Source: Paenibacillus sp. FSL H7-0331
Lineage (GTDB): Bacteria; Bacillota; Bacilli; Paenibacillales; NBRC-103111
DNA length: 64,000 nucleotides
NCBI RefSeq assembly: GCF_001956045.1
Contig: NZ_MRTH01000028.1
Location: 41,161-105,160, forward strand
Direction of reading: 5' to 3'
Shown: piece after piece, positions 36,139 through 45,733 of the stretch
Position numbering within the stretch: position 1 is the first letter of the stretch
Layout of the letters: every line of letters begins with the position of its first letter
The notes under the pieces: model-generated
What the model saw: only the letters and a program-made list of their open reading frames with translations
Told to the model about the DNA's origin: nothing
The model's database searches: none
Position numbers and translations under genes: made by a program

Positions 36139-37758
36139 TTATCTTTTGTTGTATTGGTCATAAGCTTTTTGCGTGATTTGAATCGCTTTGTCCAAATTTA
36201 CTGATTTCAACTTGGCCAGATGGCTGTCGAAGGAATCAACAGGTAACGTGCCAAGAATGATTTTGAGCGAAGTCTCATCCACCAGCGTATTCACATCCGA
36301 CATGATTTTGGAATACTCACCGGAATCAGCAAGAGAGATTGTGACAGGAGGCAGTGCATATTTATCGTTGTCACTCTTCCATACCGTCAGTGCATCCTTC
36401 TGCTGAGGCATAGCGTAGAATTGCTCGATAAACCGTTTATCCTGAATGAAAGGTCCGGTACCCGCAGCGCGGATGTATAAGCCCATTGCCTGGGATGGTG
36501 CAAGCTTATCCGGATTTTTCAATAATAGATCGGTGTATTTAGGATATCCGTTCTCCAGATTGTAGCTCAGACCCGCAGTTCCGAAGTTAAAGAAGTTGTA
36601 TCCTTCCTCACCGTAGGCGTAATCAAGGAATTTGATGGCAAGCTCCGGATTTTTGGCCTTGGCTGAAATAGCGGCCGAGGAAGCACCCGAGTAGGAAAAC
36701 TCTTTTTGTCCGAACTTCGGTGTGTCACCTTTTTTCAGCACTGGATATGGAGCGGGTACCAGATTAGCATTCGGATCCTTGGCAGTCAATATCGGTCCCC
36801 ATTTGCCGATCCCGCCGCCGGCTCCACCAATAGTAGCGCCCGTGGCTCCAGAGGTAACAGCTGCGTCCAGCGATTTGGTATCTGCTGTCGTAAAGTTCTT
36901 GTCTAGCAGCCCTTCCTCGTACCATTGATGCATCGTGGTCAGAAATTCCTTATATCCTGGCTCCGCCGGTCCATATTTGACCTGACCGTTATCGACATAG
37001 AAGTTTTTCACAACCCCGTATGCTCCTACAAAAGAGCCGTTAATCAGACTTTCAAGCGCCCTAGGCTTTCCTTTGATAGAAAGAGGAGCTGCAACGCCTT
37101 TCTTTTCCTTGAACGCCTTCAGCACATCATGCCATTCATCGATAGTCGTTGGAGTTTGCAGTCCCAGCTCATCGAGCCAATCCTTACGAATAACGGGTCC
37201 TTCAGTTGTTTTGACCAAATCGTCCTTGCGAATAAAAGGGAACACATAATAGCTGCCGCTGTCCGTTTTGACCATTTTGTCGACATCCGGATTATCTTTG
37301 AGGTACTTTTTCAAATTCGGGGCATGCTTATCGATCAAATCATTCAGCTTTAATATATATCCATCATTAATCATCTTCTCCGGACCGCCAGGTGCACCCG
37401 TCAGCCAGTTGTATTCAACCACATCGGGAAGATCGCCTGAGGCCAGCATCAAATTAAAGGCTTCTTTGGACTGTCCATTAGGGATTTCTGTAATATTCAA
37501 CGTCACCCCGGTATTTTTCTGCCAATCCTGAAAGAAAGGAACATCTTTTAAGGTTGATTTAAGCCCCAAAAACGATGCGTTCATCTCGATCCAATAGCTT
37601 AGCGTTTCTTTCGTCTGGATCGGATACTTAGTCGGTTCGGCATTGGTCTGAGCGGCTTGACCAGCAGGCTGTGCTGGCGACTGTGCGCATGCGGACAACA
37701 GTCCGAGAATAAGGGTACCGGCTAAGGGGGCTTTTAATAATTGCAATTGTTTGTTCAT
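36139..37758 (-). CDS. Sugar-binding lipoprotein (LplA type)
   Basis: 539 residues with signal peptide and lipobox LLSAC (Cys24). Family-1 solute-binding fold with an unusually large size, typical of the LplA group that imports oligosaccharides. First gene of the ABC operon, with AGAGGAG upstream and a long divergent regulatory region to the isomerase gene at 38166. Confidence 0.87.
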   Translation of the reverse strand: MNKQLQLLKAPLAGTLILGLLSACAQSPAQPAGQAAQTNAEPTKYPIQTKETLSYWIEMNASFLGLKSTLKDVPFFQDWQKNTGVTLNITEIPNGQSKEAFNLMLASGDLPDVVEYNWLTGAPGGPEKMINDGYILKLNDLIDKHAPNLKKYLKDNPDVDKMVKTDSGSYYVFPFIRKDDLVKTTEGPVIRKDWLDELGLQTPTTIDEWHDVLKAFKEKKGVAAPLSIKGKPRALESLINGSFVGAYGVVKNFYVDNGQVKYGPAEPGYKEFLTTMHQWYEEGLLDKNFTTADTKSLDAAVTSGATGATIGGAGGGIGKWGPILTAKDPNANLVPAPYPVLKKGDTPKFGQKEFSYSGASSAAISAKAKNPELAIKFLDYAYGEEGYNFFNFGTAGLSYNLENGYPKYTDLLLKNPDKLAPSQAMGLYIRAAGTGPFIQDKRFIEQFYAMPQQKDALTVWKSDNDKYALPPVTISLADSGEYSKIMSDVNTLVDETSLKIILGTLPVDSFDSHLAKLKSVNLDKAIQITQKAYDQYNKR

Positions 37759-38025
37759 TTCAGGTCTTGGCTCCTCTTTAATAGTTGGAATTTGTTATAT
37801 GTTGTTAAAAATTGATATAACTATTTTTAGATATTGTCGCCTCTTCAACGGATGATGTAATGAGAAAAGGATGAAGCATAACATACAAAGGAAGAGCTTT
37901 TTTGTTGGTATTTAGCTAAATAAAGGAAGATATGGCTAGGAAGTTAGGAGGATTTATGAAAATTCGTCATTTTTCCTTATAATATTATATCAAATCCGAG
38001 TTGTAAAGTCGGAAAAGTTGGTAGC

Positions 38026-38059
38026 GCAATATTATTATACTATATAGCAATATTGTTAT
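38026..38059. promoter_or_regulatory. AraC-type direct repeat operator
   Basis: Two copies of GCAATATTATTAT / GCAATATTGTTAT (38026-38038 and 38047-38059), starts exactly 21 bases apart (two helical turns), the usual layout of AraC family sites. Upstream of the isomerase gene, in the divergent region 37759-38165. That region also has an inverted GTTATAT/ATATAAC pair at about 37793-37820 and an eight-codon frame after AGGAGG (37956); no other gene. Confidence 0.6.
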
Positions 38060-38165
38060 GTCTTTGATTGATATAATACAAGAAACAGGTTACAGCCCAG
38101 CTGTACGGAGTGTATGGACATGATAAGCATGAATAGATGAGCACTCATAAAAGGAGGAACACCCT

Positions 38166-38990
38166 TTGAAATATGCATTTAACTCAGCTTCTTGTCCCAA
38201 CCTGACATTGGTCGAGATGACGGCGGCAGCTCAGGCTTATGGGTACCAGGGATTAGAGCTGCGCAGCGGAACGGGGCATCGGCATGGGGCAGAGCTGAGT
38301 GCAAGTCAGTCGGTAAGAACAGAGCTCAGGAAGCACGCGGCGGATTCGGGAATAGAGCTTTGCTGCCTCGGCATTTCCAATATCTATTCACAACCGGAGA
38401 ACGTTGAAGCCCAGATCGATGAAACGAAGAGCTACATCAAGTTGGCGCATGATTTGGAAATTCCTTATGTCAGAGTGTTCTGCGGAAGAATCCCGCCTGA
38501 AGGTACACGGGAGGTGTCCCGGCACAGCATTATTGAAGCATTCCGCTCTCTTGGGCCGTATGCCCGGACCCATGGGGTAACGATTGTTGCTGAAACTCAT
38601 GACCATTGGTCGGACCCACGTGTGATGGCAGATATTATGCGTGAAGTGAACGATTTGAATGTGGCGGCAGCTTGGGACGTTATTCATACGGAGCGTGAGG
38701 GATTGACTGGACCGGAGGCTGTTATCGACAGCTTGGGACCATGGATACGGCATGTGCATTTCCATGACGGGTTGAAACGGCTGGATCGTCTGCATTACGC
38801 GCCGATCGGAGCGGGTGAATTTGATCAGCTGCGGATCGCGAAAGCTTTATTGCAGGCAGGTTATGAAGGCTATGTGAGCGGGGAATGGTACAATTGGGAG
38901 CCTTACGACATTCATCTCCCCCGCGAGCTTGCAGCCTGGAAACGATATGTAGCCTTAGCTATGGAAGGTGGAGACGAGGATGGCTTTTAA
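38166..38990 (+). CDS. Sugar phosphate isomerase/epimerase (xylose isomerase-like TIM barrel)
   Basis: 274 residues with motifs of the AP_endonuc_2 group: GYQGLELRS, PYVRVFCGR, IVAETHDHWSDP, AAAWDVIH and HVHFHD; the Glu, Asp, His and Glu that bind the metal are in place. Probably isomerises or epimerises a sugar or sugar acid released by the glycosidases. TTG start after AAAGGAGGAA. It overlaps the oxidoreductase start at 38980, so the two are coupled. Confidence 0.82.
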   Translation: MKYAFNSASCPNLTLVEMTAAAQAYGYQGLELRSGTGHRHGAELSASQSVRTELRKHAADSGIELCCLGISNIYSQPENVEAQIDETKSYIKLAHDLEIPYVRVFCGRIPPEGTREVSRHSIIEAFRSLGPYARTHGVTIVAETHDHWSDPRVMADIMREVNDLNVAAAWDVIHTEREGLTGPEAVIDSLGPWIRHVHFHDGLKRLDRLHYAPIGAGEFDQLRIAKALLQAGYEGYVSGEWYNWEPYDIHLPRELAAWKRYVALAMEGGDEDGF

Positions 38991-39984
38991 AATAGTAACG
39001 ATAGGCTGTGGCAGTATTGCACTGCGAGGTCATGGACCCGCCTACCGGAAATACGCCGAATCGAATCCCGATGTGGAGCTGGCGGCTTGCGTAGATATAG
39101 ATGGAGATAAGGCGGAGGCATTCCGTGATCAATTCGGCTTTCAAAGAGCTTATACGGATATGGATACAGCGCTGGAAAATGAGAAGCCCGATGCGGTCTG
39201 CCTTGTCGTCCCTTATCAGCTGACTGCTCAGTTGGCTGTAGCGATAATGGAGAAAGGCTATCCGCTGTTGATGGAGAAGCCACCAGGAATGACCAGACAG
39301 GAGACCTTACGGATGATCCAGGCGGCTGAGCTTAGCGGAGCACCTCATCAGGTGGCCTGGAACCGCAGATACATGCCCGTCGTGGCCTATACGAAGCAAT
39401 GGTTATCAAGAGAGCTGTCGCCGGGCAGTCTCCATAATATTCGGTACGATCTCAGTCGTGTTAACCGTATTGGCTCTAATGCTTCCATGACGATGGTACA
39501 CGGCATTGATATGGTCAAATATTTGGCTGACTCCGATTATAAGCAAGTTCGTATTCGTTATCAGCCCTTCAGTCATCAAGGTGCAATCGAATCTAATATT
39601 CATTTGGATTGTGAATTTGAATCGGGCGTATGGGCACAAATTCAATATCGCCCTTTATCCGGCAGTGTGCTTGAGCGCGTCGTCATTGATGCCGTGAATC
39701 ATACGATGCACCTTCATCTTCCTTTTTGGTCTTCGCCCGATGCTCCCGGCAAGCTGATTCATATAGTCAACAACGAAATCAAAGCCGAGCTCGGCAATGT
39801 CGAGCTCGGCAGAAGCGAAGAGATGTTCATTGTAAACGGCTTTTATTCAGAGAATGCGTTGTTCTTTAATGATATTCGTGCAGGGCGTAGGCCAGGTGAT
39901 ACTTTGAAATCAGCCATGCAAGCCGTTGAAATCTCCGAGGCGATACGGATGGGGCGGGAGCTGTATGTTTCCGGTGAAGCCTAA
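38980..39984 (+). CDS. Gfo/Idh/MocA family oxidoreductase
   Basis: NAD(P)-dependent sugar or polyol dehydrogenase, 334 residues. Rossmann start IVTIGCGSIALRGHG, then LLMEKPPG with the catalytic Lys of the EKP motif; the C-terminal half is the beta-sheet substrate domain. ATG 38980 follows GGTGGAGACGAGG; overlaps the isomerase 3' end by 11 bases. Works with the isomerase on the imported sugar. Confidence 0.86.
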   Translation: MAFKIVTIGCGSIALRGHGPAYRKYAESNPDVELAACVDIDGDKAEAFRDQFGFQRAYTDMDTALENEKPDAVCLVVPYQLTAQLAVAIMEKGYPLLMEKPPGMTRQETLRMIQAAELSGAPHQVAWNRRYMPVVAYTKQWLSRELSPGSLHNIRYDLSRVNRIGSNASMTMVHGIDMVKYLADSDYKQVRIRYQPFSHQGAIESNIHLDCEFESGVWAQIQYRPLSGSVLERVVIDAVNHTMHLHLPFWSSPDAPGKLIHIVNNEIKAELGNVELGRSEEMFIVNGFYSENALFFNDIRAGRRPGDTLKSAMQAVEISEAIRMGRELYVSGEA

Positions 39985-39989
39985 AAGTA

Positions 39990-40014
39990 CGGCGAATAAA
40001 TCCCGCTGTGTGGG
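39990..40014. repeat. Short copy of the REP-like repeat
   Basis: CGGCGAATAAATCCCGCTGT and adjoining bases match part of the 53-bp repeat of 13790-13842 and 19883-19935. Confidence 0.55.
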
Positions 40015-40025
40015 AACACTCCTAT

Positions 40026-40712
40026 TTAGAGCTGGAGCGACCAGATCCCTGCACATTCAGGCAGGCGGGCTAGCTTGTGCTTGATCACCTGTTCAGCCAA
40101 GGCATCACCAAAGAAAAATCGCGTTAGCTGTTCTGCCTGCTGCCAATGATCAAATGTGTAATCGGTTCTCATCCATTGGTGAGCAAACCCGTAATCCTTT
40201 TCCAGCATGGCATAATAAGGCTGCAGGAAATCAGGGGCGATTGGTGTCTCTGAGCCTGTGCCTAAGGTTTCGAAAATAACGGCGGTTCCATCAGGTCGGA
40301 GCACACGTCGTATTTCGCTCATCACCTGATGAATATTTTGCTGCCAGTTGGCAACGTTCGTACTTCCCAAGTAACAAATACTCCAGCCGGATACGATTAA
40401 ATCGGCACTTTGATCAGCCAGTGGAAGTCTGCGATGGTCAGCAGCCTGTGTGCGCCAGTTGGTTAATCCGGCTTGCTCCAGTCTGTCTGCGGCAACGAGC
40501 AGCATAGCCTCCGAGGCGTCAAGAGCAATAATCGATTTGGCTTTCTCCCCCAGCGCTACCGTTAACCGTCCAGTTCCAGCACCAAGGTCTACGATATCGA
40601 GCCCGCAGCAGGGACGCAGCTCTTCAATCCTTCCCATTAAATCAGCTTGCTTTGAAATGAGCTCGTGGTAAGTGTCGGCTTCCTGTTGATAAATAGTGGT
40701 GTGATCAGGCAT
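40026..40712 (-). CDS. SAM-dependent methyltransferase (class I)
   Basis: 229 residues with DIVDLGAGTGRLTVALGE (motif I), ALDASEAML, and LIVSGWSICYLG. AAGGAGG before ATG 40712 fixes the start; the frame extends to 40820. Probable small-molecule or tRNA-type methyltransferase; substrate unknown. It lies just downstream of an AraC gene on the same strand (40817), separated by about 100 bases. Confidence 0.82.
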   Translation of the reverse strand: MPDHTTIYQQEADTYHELISKQADLMGRIEELRPCCGLDIVDLGAGTGRLTVALGEKAKSIIALDASEAMLLVAADRLEQAGLTNWRTQAADHRRLPLADQSADLIVSGWSICYLGSTNVANWQQNIHQVMSEIRRVLRPDGTAVIFETLGTGSETPIAPDFLQPYYAMLEKDYGFAHQWMRTDYTFDHWQQAEQLTRFFFGDALAEQVIKHKLARLPECAGIWSLQL

Positions 40713-40816
40713 TGCTGTATCCTCCTTGTATCGATCCAATGAATGTGAACAACTCCATCGTACAAGTTGACGTAACGTCAAGGTCAACACCTTTCTATAT
40801 ATTTGTCCAATGACAA

Positions 40817-41683
40817 TCAAGAGCCCGCCGAACGTTTGAACCGATAGGGGCTCATGCCCACGTGCTTTTTAAACAGCTGACAAAAATAAGGGAAATTCCC
40901 GAGGCCAATCATCTGTCCGATTTCCTGTACACTCAAGTCGCTCGTTTGCAGCAGCCAGCAGGCTTGACGAATCCGGCGTGCGGTTAAATATTCGGTGATG
41001 GTCGTGCCGATCGTCTGTCTGAACACGGCAGATGCGTGATTAGGCGATAAGTGAACCGCTTTGGCTAATACCTTCAGCTGAAATTCCTCCATATAATGCT
41101 CCTCAACCCATTCCATAATCTGCTCGGATGCCGTTGACTTAGGTCTGACAACAGGCTCGGTATGCCGATCAGTCACTGCCTGTCCCTTCAAATAATGCAG
41201 CAGGGCCACCAAAAAAAACATTTGTTCCTCCAACCGCAGCTCACCTTGTACAGTATGTGCAATACGATCTCGATACTGATTCAGCAGCGGCAGAACCGTT
41301 TGCTGAGGAAGCTCGCTAAAAATTTGCGGCTCCAGCGGGTCCTTCCATAAACGTTGAAAATACAATTGAAGACTCGCAAACGGGCTTAAGTAGGAATCCA
41401 GTACAGAGGGCTCGAATACAAACAGGGAGCGTATATAAGGCGCATCCGGTTGAATATCCATTTGGATACGATGCAGCTGAAAAGGTCTGAAGCACATCAG
41501 ACTGCCCGGAGCCAGCTCAATAATTTGTTGATTGACAATGACGCGCCCGTGTCCCTCGTGAACATACAAAAGCTCCATGCCCTGATGGGCGTGATAAATA
41601 TCTACAAATTCGTAAGTTCGGTCTTTGGCAAAAGATAACTGAACCGGATACTGGTTCAGATTCATATAGTTCATTATTTTCAA
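40817..41683 (-). CDS. AraC family regulator, paralogue of 33276
   Basis: Cupin domain (GMELLYVHEGHGRVIVN, LMCFRPFQLHRIQM) and AraC DNA-binding domain (LKVLAKAVHLSPNHASAVFRQTIGTTITEYL, then VQEIGQMIGLGNFPYFCQLFKKHVGMSPYRFKR). TTG start at 41683 has AGGAGG seven bases upstream. Divergent from the GH2/GH88 pair and most likely its regulator. Confidence 0.87.
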   Translation of the reverse strand: MKIMNYMNLNQYPVQLSFAKDRTYEFVDIYHAHQGMELLYVHEGHGRVIVNQQIIELAPGSLMCFRPFQLHRIQMDIQPDAPYIRSLFVFEPSVLDSYLSPFASLQLYFQRLWKDPLEPQIFSELPQQTVLPLLNQYRDRIAHTVQGELRLEEQMFFLVALLHYLKGQAVTDRHTEPVVRPKSTASEQIMEWVEEHYMEEFQLKVLAKAVHLSPNHASAVFRQTIGTTITEYLTARRIRQACWLLQTSDLSVQEIGQMIGLGNFPYFCQLFKKHVGMSPYRFKRSAGS

Positions 41684-41712
41684 GGGGCAGCCTCCTGCAA
41701 GCTTTCTAGGAA

Positions 41713-41738
41713 AAACTTGCTTCGAAAGTATTTGTTAA
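41713..41738. repeat. Fragment of the REP-like palindrome arm
   Basis: AAACTTGCTTCGAAAGTATT and flank resemble 19860-19885 (about three differences plus a small gap). Lies in the AraC/GH2 intergenic region. Confidence 0.5.
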
Positions 41739-41904
41739 GCTTTAGAAGAAACCGGACTTCGTCATGATGATTGGTTACTATTTAATCGTAATATAACAAC
41801 ATTTTATCATAAGGATGCCAAACATTCCGGTGCTATTTTTTGTTAAGGTTATAAGTAGAAGCAGAACGTACCTGAGCATAAATAAACAACTGGGAGTGAA
41901 TGGC

Positions 41905-44481
41905 TTGATTAAGCATCGATTGATCGAAAATTGGCAGCATCACCGTGGAAGTCTGGGTGGTCCCTGGGAAGTATGGAGACAGGACAAGCTGCAAAATCAC
42001 TATAACGTACCTTGGCATGAAGTTGAGCTGCCGCACACCTATAACGGTTTGGACGTATTGGATCCAGACGGCAAATACTATCAGGGACAAGGCTGGTACA
42101 GGACACTTCTGAAGCTGAACAATCCCTATCCGCAGGGACGGACGTTGCTGCATTTTGAAGGAGCAGGCCAGCGCTCTGATGTGTATGTCTATACGAAAAA
42201 AGTTGGCTCTCATCTGGGTGGCTATGATGAATTCACTATCGACATTACAGAGGCTGCCGAGGAAGCACTTAAGCTGGAGCGTTATCATGGGGTTACGCCG
42301 ATAGCAGTTGCTTGTGATAACAGCCGTGATCTGGAAACGATACCTTCAGATGCGAGCGATTTTAACCTGTATGGAGGTATTTACCGCTATCTGAATGTAG
42401 TCTATGTTCCGGCGATTTCTTTGGAGCGCCTGCATATCGAGACATCGCTGTCAGCAGATTTGGAAAGCTGTCAAATTGCTGTTCGAGCTTCCTTATATAA
42501 CCCGCTTCAACGGGATGAAGAACTGGAGCTGGTCATTCGTTTGCATGGACCCGATGGGCGGGAAATTGATGAGTTTACGGTTCAAACCCAGACATGGGAG
42601 GGGATGAAGCAGCTTGCTTCGTATGAGATTGCCACGCCTTTTCTCTGGACGCCTGCCGAGCCTCATTTGTACAGCTGTACCGTTGAGTTAAAGAATGGTC
42701 AAACCCAGCAGACGAATCCAATCAGTCAAACCAGCATTACGGAACGCTTTGGCGTTCGCAGCTTCGAATTTGTAAAGCAGGGCCCGTTCAAGCTGAATGG
42801 TGAGCGTTTGCTGCTGCGCGGTACACATCGTCACGAGGACCATGCAGGGATTGGACCTGCAATGACAGAGGATATGATCCGTACGGAAATGCAGCTGATC
42901 AAGGATATGGGAGCCAACTTTATCCGGCTTGGGCATTACCAGCAATCCCGTATTGTGCTCGATTTATGTGATGAGCTGGGTATTCTGGTATGGGAGGAAA
43001 TTCCTTGGTGCCGGGGTGGTCTGGGTGGTGAGCAATACCGTCAACAGTGTAGGGACATGCTGAGCGCAATGATTGAGCAGCATTACAATCATCCTTCCGT
43101 TATTTTATGGGGGCTTGGCAATGAGAACGACTGGGAGTGCGATTTTGATTATTTTGATCAGGAGGAAATTCGCAGGTTTATGCAAGAGCTCCACGATCTG
43201 TCGCATAAGCTTGATCCGAGCCGCCTGACAGCAATTCGCCGCTGTGAATTTTGCAAAGACATTATTGATGTGTATTCCCCTTCAATCTGGGCTGGATGGT
43301 ACCGTGGCATTTATACGGATTATGAAGAAAGCAGCAGACAGGCCTTTGAAAATGTCGATGCGTTTTTCCATATGGAATGGGGCGCGGACAATTTGGCGAC
43401 ACGCCATGTGGAGAAAACCTTCACAGGCTTTGAGTTTATCGGACAGGGTGGCGGCAATACCGATGAGCGCGACGGTGACTATTTGCTGACAGGTGGAGAG
43501 CCCCGTGTATCGCGTGACGGTGATTGGTCTGAAACGTACTTCTGCGAGATGATCGATTGGTATTTAAAATCGCAGGAGCATATGGACTGGCTGACGGGTA
43601 CCGCTCAGTGGTCCTTCAAGGATTTTGCGACTCCGGTACGTCCGGATTCACCAATTCCGTATTTGAATATGAAGGGTATCGTCGAGCGGGATTTCACGAA
43701 AAAAGATGCCTACTACGTCTACCAATCGTATTGGACGGATCAGCCGATGGTGCGGATCGAAGGTCATACGATGCCGGTTCGCTGGGGCAGTCAGGATGAA
43801 ATCAAACGAATCAAGGTGTACTCCAACTGCTCGGAAGCCGAGCTGTTCCTGAACGGAATCAGCCTTGGAGTTAAACAGCGCGATTCACGTAATTTTCCTG
43901 CTGCCGGACTTCGCTGGGATACGGTGCTGCAGCCGGGGGTCAACCAGGTGAAGGTAGTAGGGACGAAGAACGACGTGACCGTGACGGATGAGCTGTCATT
44001 CGAATACCAGACGCAGAGCTGGGGAGTTCCGACTGAACTGAAATTAAGCGCACAGGTTCAAAAGGATGGTCTCGTGCTTGCTGAGGTACTGGCGTATGAT
44101 GCTCAAGGTGTTTTATGTCTGGATGCGACCAACTTTATCCGCTTCGGGCTGACCGGTGATGGCGAGCTAATCGACCATCAGGGCACGGTTCGAGGCTCCA
44201 GCCTGATCCAGCTTGCCAACGGTCGCGCCCGGATCTTGATCGATCCGGTTGGCGGGGCTGCTGCCAATGTGCAAATCAGCGGATTCGTATCGGCAAGCGG
44301 TCCTGCATCCGGGGGAGCCGGAACAGCAGCGCCTGTGACAGCAGGTCTGACTACTGGCGCAGTCAACGATGGTATCATCCATGATAGTCAGGCTCCAATA
44401 ACGGGTGCTTCGGCTCGCAAGTCTGCATCAGTCGTGAGTGTGGCGAGTGACGGACTATCTACCGTATTTATCACTATTTAA
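41905..44481 (+). CDS. Beta-galactosidase-like GH2 enzyme
   Basis: About 858 residues: sugar-binding jelly roll, immunoglobulin-like domain, TIM barrel (from ~300) and C-terminal beta domains. The general acid is Glu407 in GLGNENDWE and the nucleophile Glu491 in FFHMEWGAD. No signal peptide, so intracellular. The TTG start at 41905 follows GGGAGTG; the frame extends to 41815 without a good site. The Ala/Gly/Ser/Thr-rich linker near the C-terminus (about 44285-44440) is unusual for GH2. First gene of a pair with GH88, so beta-glucuronidase or galactosidase activity on uronic-acid oligosaccharides is likely. Confidence 0.88.
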   Translation: MIKHRLIENWQHHRGSLGGPWEVWRQDKLQNHYNVPWHEVELPHTYNGLDVLDPDGKYYQGQGWYRTLLKLNNPYPQGRTLLHFEGAGQRSDVYVYTKKVGSHLGGYDEFTIDITEAAEEALKLERYHGVTPIAVACDNSRDLETIPSDASDFNLYGGIYRYLNVVYVPAISLERLHIETSLSADLESCQIAVRASLYNPLQRDEELELVIRLHGPDGREIDEFTVQTQTWEGMKQLASYEIATPFLWTPAEPHLYSCTVELKNGQTQQTNPISQTSITERFGVRSFEFVKQGPFKLNGERLLLRGTHRHEDHAGIGPAMTEDMIRTEMQLIKDMGANFIRLGHYQQSRIVLDLCDELGILVWEEIPWCRGGLGGEQYRQQCRDMLSAMIEQHYNHPSVILWGLGNENDWECDFDYFDQEEIRRFMQELHDLSHKLDPSRLTAIRRCEFCKDIIDVYSPSIWAGWYRGIYTDYEESSRQAFENVDAFFHMEWGADNLATRHVEKTFTGFEFIGQGGGNTDERDGDYLLTGGEPRVSRDGDWSETYFCEMIDWYLKSQEHMDWLTGTAQWSFKDFATPVRPDSPIPYLNMKGIVERDFTKKDAYYVYQSYWTDQPMVRIEGHTMPVRWGSQDEIKRIKVYSNCSEAELFLNGISLGVKQRDSRNFPAAGLRWDTVLQPGVNQVKVVGTKNDVTVTDELSFEYQTQSWGVPTELKLSAQVQKDGLVLAEVLAYDAQGVLCLDATNFIRFGLTGDGELIDHQGTVRGSSLIQLANGRARILIDPVGGAAANVQISGFVSASGPASGGAGTAAPVTAGLTTGAVNDGIIHDSQAPITGASARKSASVVSVASDGLSTVFITI

Positions 44482-44553
44482 TAAATCTGCCGTGCTTTAA
44501 CAGCTGCTTCATAGCACGGACAATTCCATTCCAATTTCAGGAGGATGAACAGG

Positions 44554-45708
44554 ATGAATTCACCGGAATCAAGAACTTTTTTGCAAGCTGATACTTTGCA
44601 GGAAGCATTGCCGCAATTATGGGAAGCACTACAGCATAAGGTTGACCGTATGATTGAACAGATTGGCAGCAAGTCGCCGCATGTGGCGACCCGGGATTCA
44701 GGTATTTATGACGATATGCGTCACGATTGGTGGACTTCCGGCTTCTGGCCGGGAATTCTGTGGATTATGCATGAAATGACAGGCAAAGAGCATTACAAGC
44801 AAGCGGCTTGGGGCTGGGATGAGAAGTTTGAGCAGAAGTCGATTCAAGTGAGTAACTTTCATCATGATGTGGGCTTTCAATATTTGCCGACTGCCGTTAT
44901 CAAGTACAAGCTGACCGGAGATGAAGAGGGTAAACGCAGGGGATTGGCGGCTGCGAATTTCCTGGCAGGCCGTTTTAATATTGCAGGCAATTTCCTGCGG
45001 GCATGGAATCAGGATAAAACGGGCTGGTCAATTGTCGACTCCTCGATGAATCTGTCGATTTTGTTCTGGGCAGCCGAAGAGATTGCAGACCCACGGTTTA
45101 CGCATATTGCCAAAGCTCATGCCGACACCGTCGCGAATCATTTCATTCGTCCCGACGGTTCAGTGAACCACATTGTCAGCTTCGATCCGCTGACAGGGGA
45201 AGTCATCGAGTCGCTCGGCGGCCAAGGCGCCGGTCCCGACTCGGCCTGGAGCCGTGGCGCCGCATGGGCGCTGCACGGCATGGCGAACACGTATCGCTAT
45301 ACGGGCGATACGAAGTATTTGCACGCGGCACAGCGCGTCGCGCATTACTTCCTTTCCATGCTGCCGGACGACCACGTCGCGCATTGGGACTTCCGCGCGG
45401 CAGAGTCGCTTGACGCTGAGCCGCGTGACACCTCGGCGGCCTCCTGCGCCGCCTCGGGCCTGCTTGAGCTGGCCGCTGCGCTGCCTCCGGTAAAGGGGAA
45501 CCCGTACCGCAAGGCCGCTGAGCGCATCCTGCTCTCGCTGACGCAAAACTACGCCACGTGGGATCGTCCCGAGCACGAGGCGATTCTGCTGGCCGGCACC
45601 GGCCACAAGCCGGCCAACTCCAACGTTGACGTCTCCCTCATCTATGGAGACTACTATTACGTCGAAGCGTTGGCCAAGCTGCTTGGCTGGAAAACGCGGA
45701 TTTTCTAA
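44554..45708 (+). CDS. Unsaturated glucuronyl hydrolase (GH88)
   Basis: 384 residues with an alpha/alpha-barrel. Removes the unsaturated uronic acid left at the non-reducing end by polysaccharide lyases. Catalytic Asp105 (HHDVGFQY) and Asp162 (IVDSSMNL) match the pair of GH88 enzymes (Asp88/Asp149 in the Bacillus GL1 enzyme, from memory). AGGAGG lies before the ATG at 44554; ATG 44545 lies too close. The second half (about 45220-45600) is markedly GC-richer than the rest. Confidence 0.88.
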   Translation: MNSPESRTFLQADTLQEALPQLWEALQHKVDRMIEQIGSKSPHVATRDSGIYDDMRHDWWTSGFWPGILWIMHEMTGKEHYKQAAWGWDEKFEQKSIQVSNFHHDVGFQYLPTAVIKYKLTGDEEGKRRGLAAANFLAGRFNIAGNFLRAWNQDKTGWSIVDSSMNLSILFWAAEEIADPRFTHIAKAHADTVANHFIRPDGSVNHIVSFDPLTGEVIESLGGQGAGPDSAWSRGAAWALHGMANTYRYTGDTKYLHAAQRVAHYFLSMLPDDHVAHWDFRAAESLDAEPRDTSAASCAASGLLELAAALPPVKGNPYRKAAERILLSLTQNYATWDRPEHEAILLAGTGHKPANSNVDVSLIYGDYYYVEALAKLLGWKTRIF

Positions 45709-45733
45709 AATCATAGGAACTTTGCAATTCCTG

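Noticed and set aside
37956..37982. Eight-codon frame after AGGAGG between the ABC and isomerase operons
   Set aside because: Too short to distinguish from chance; no conserved partner visible.
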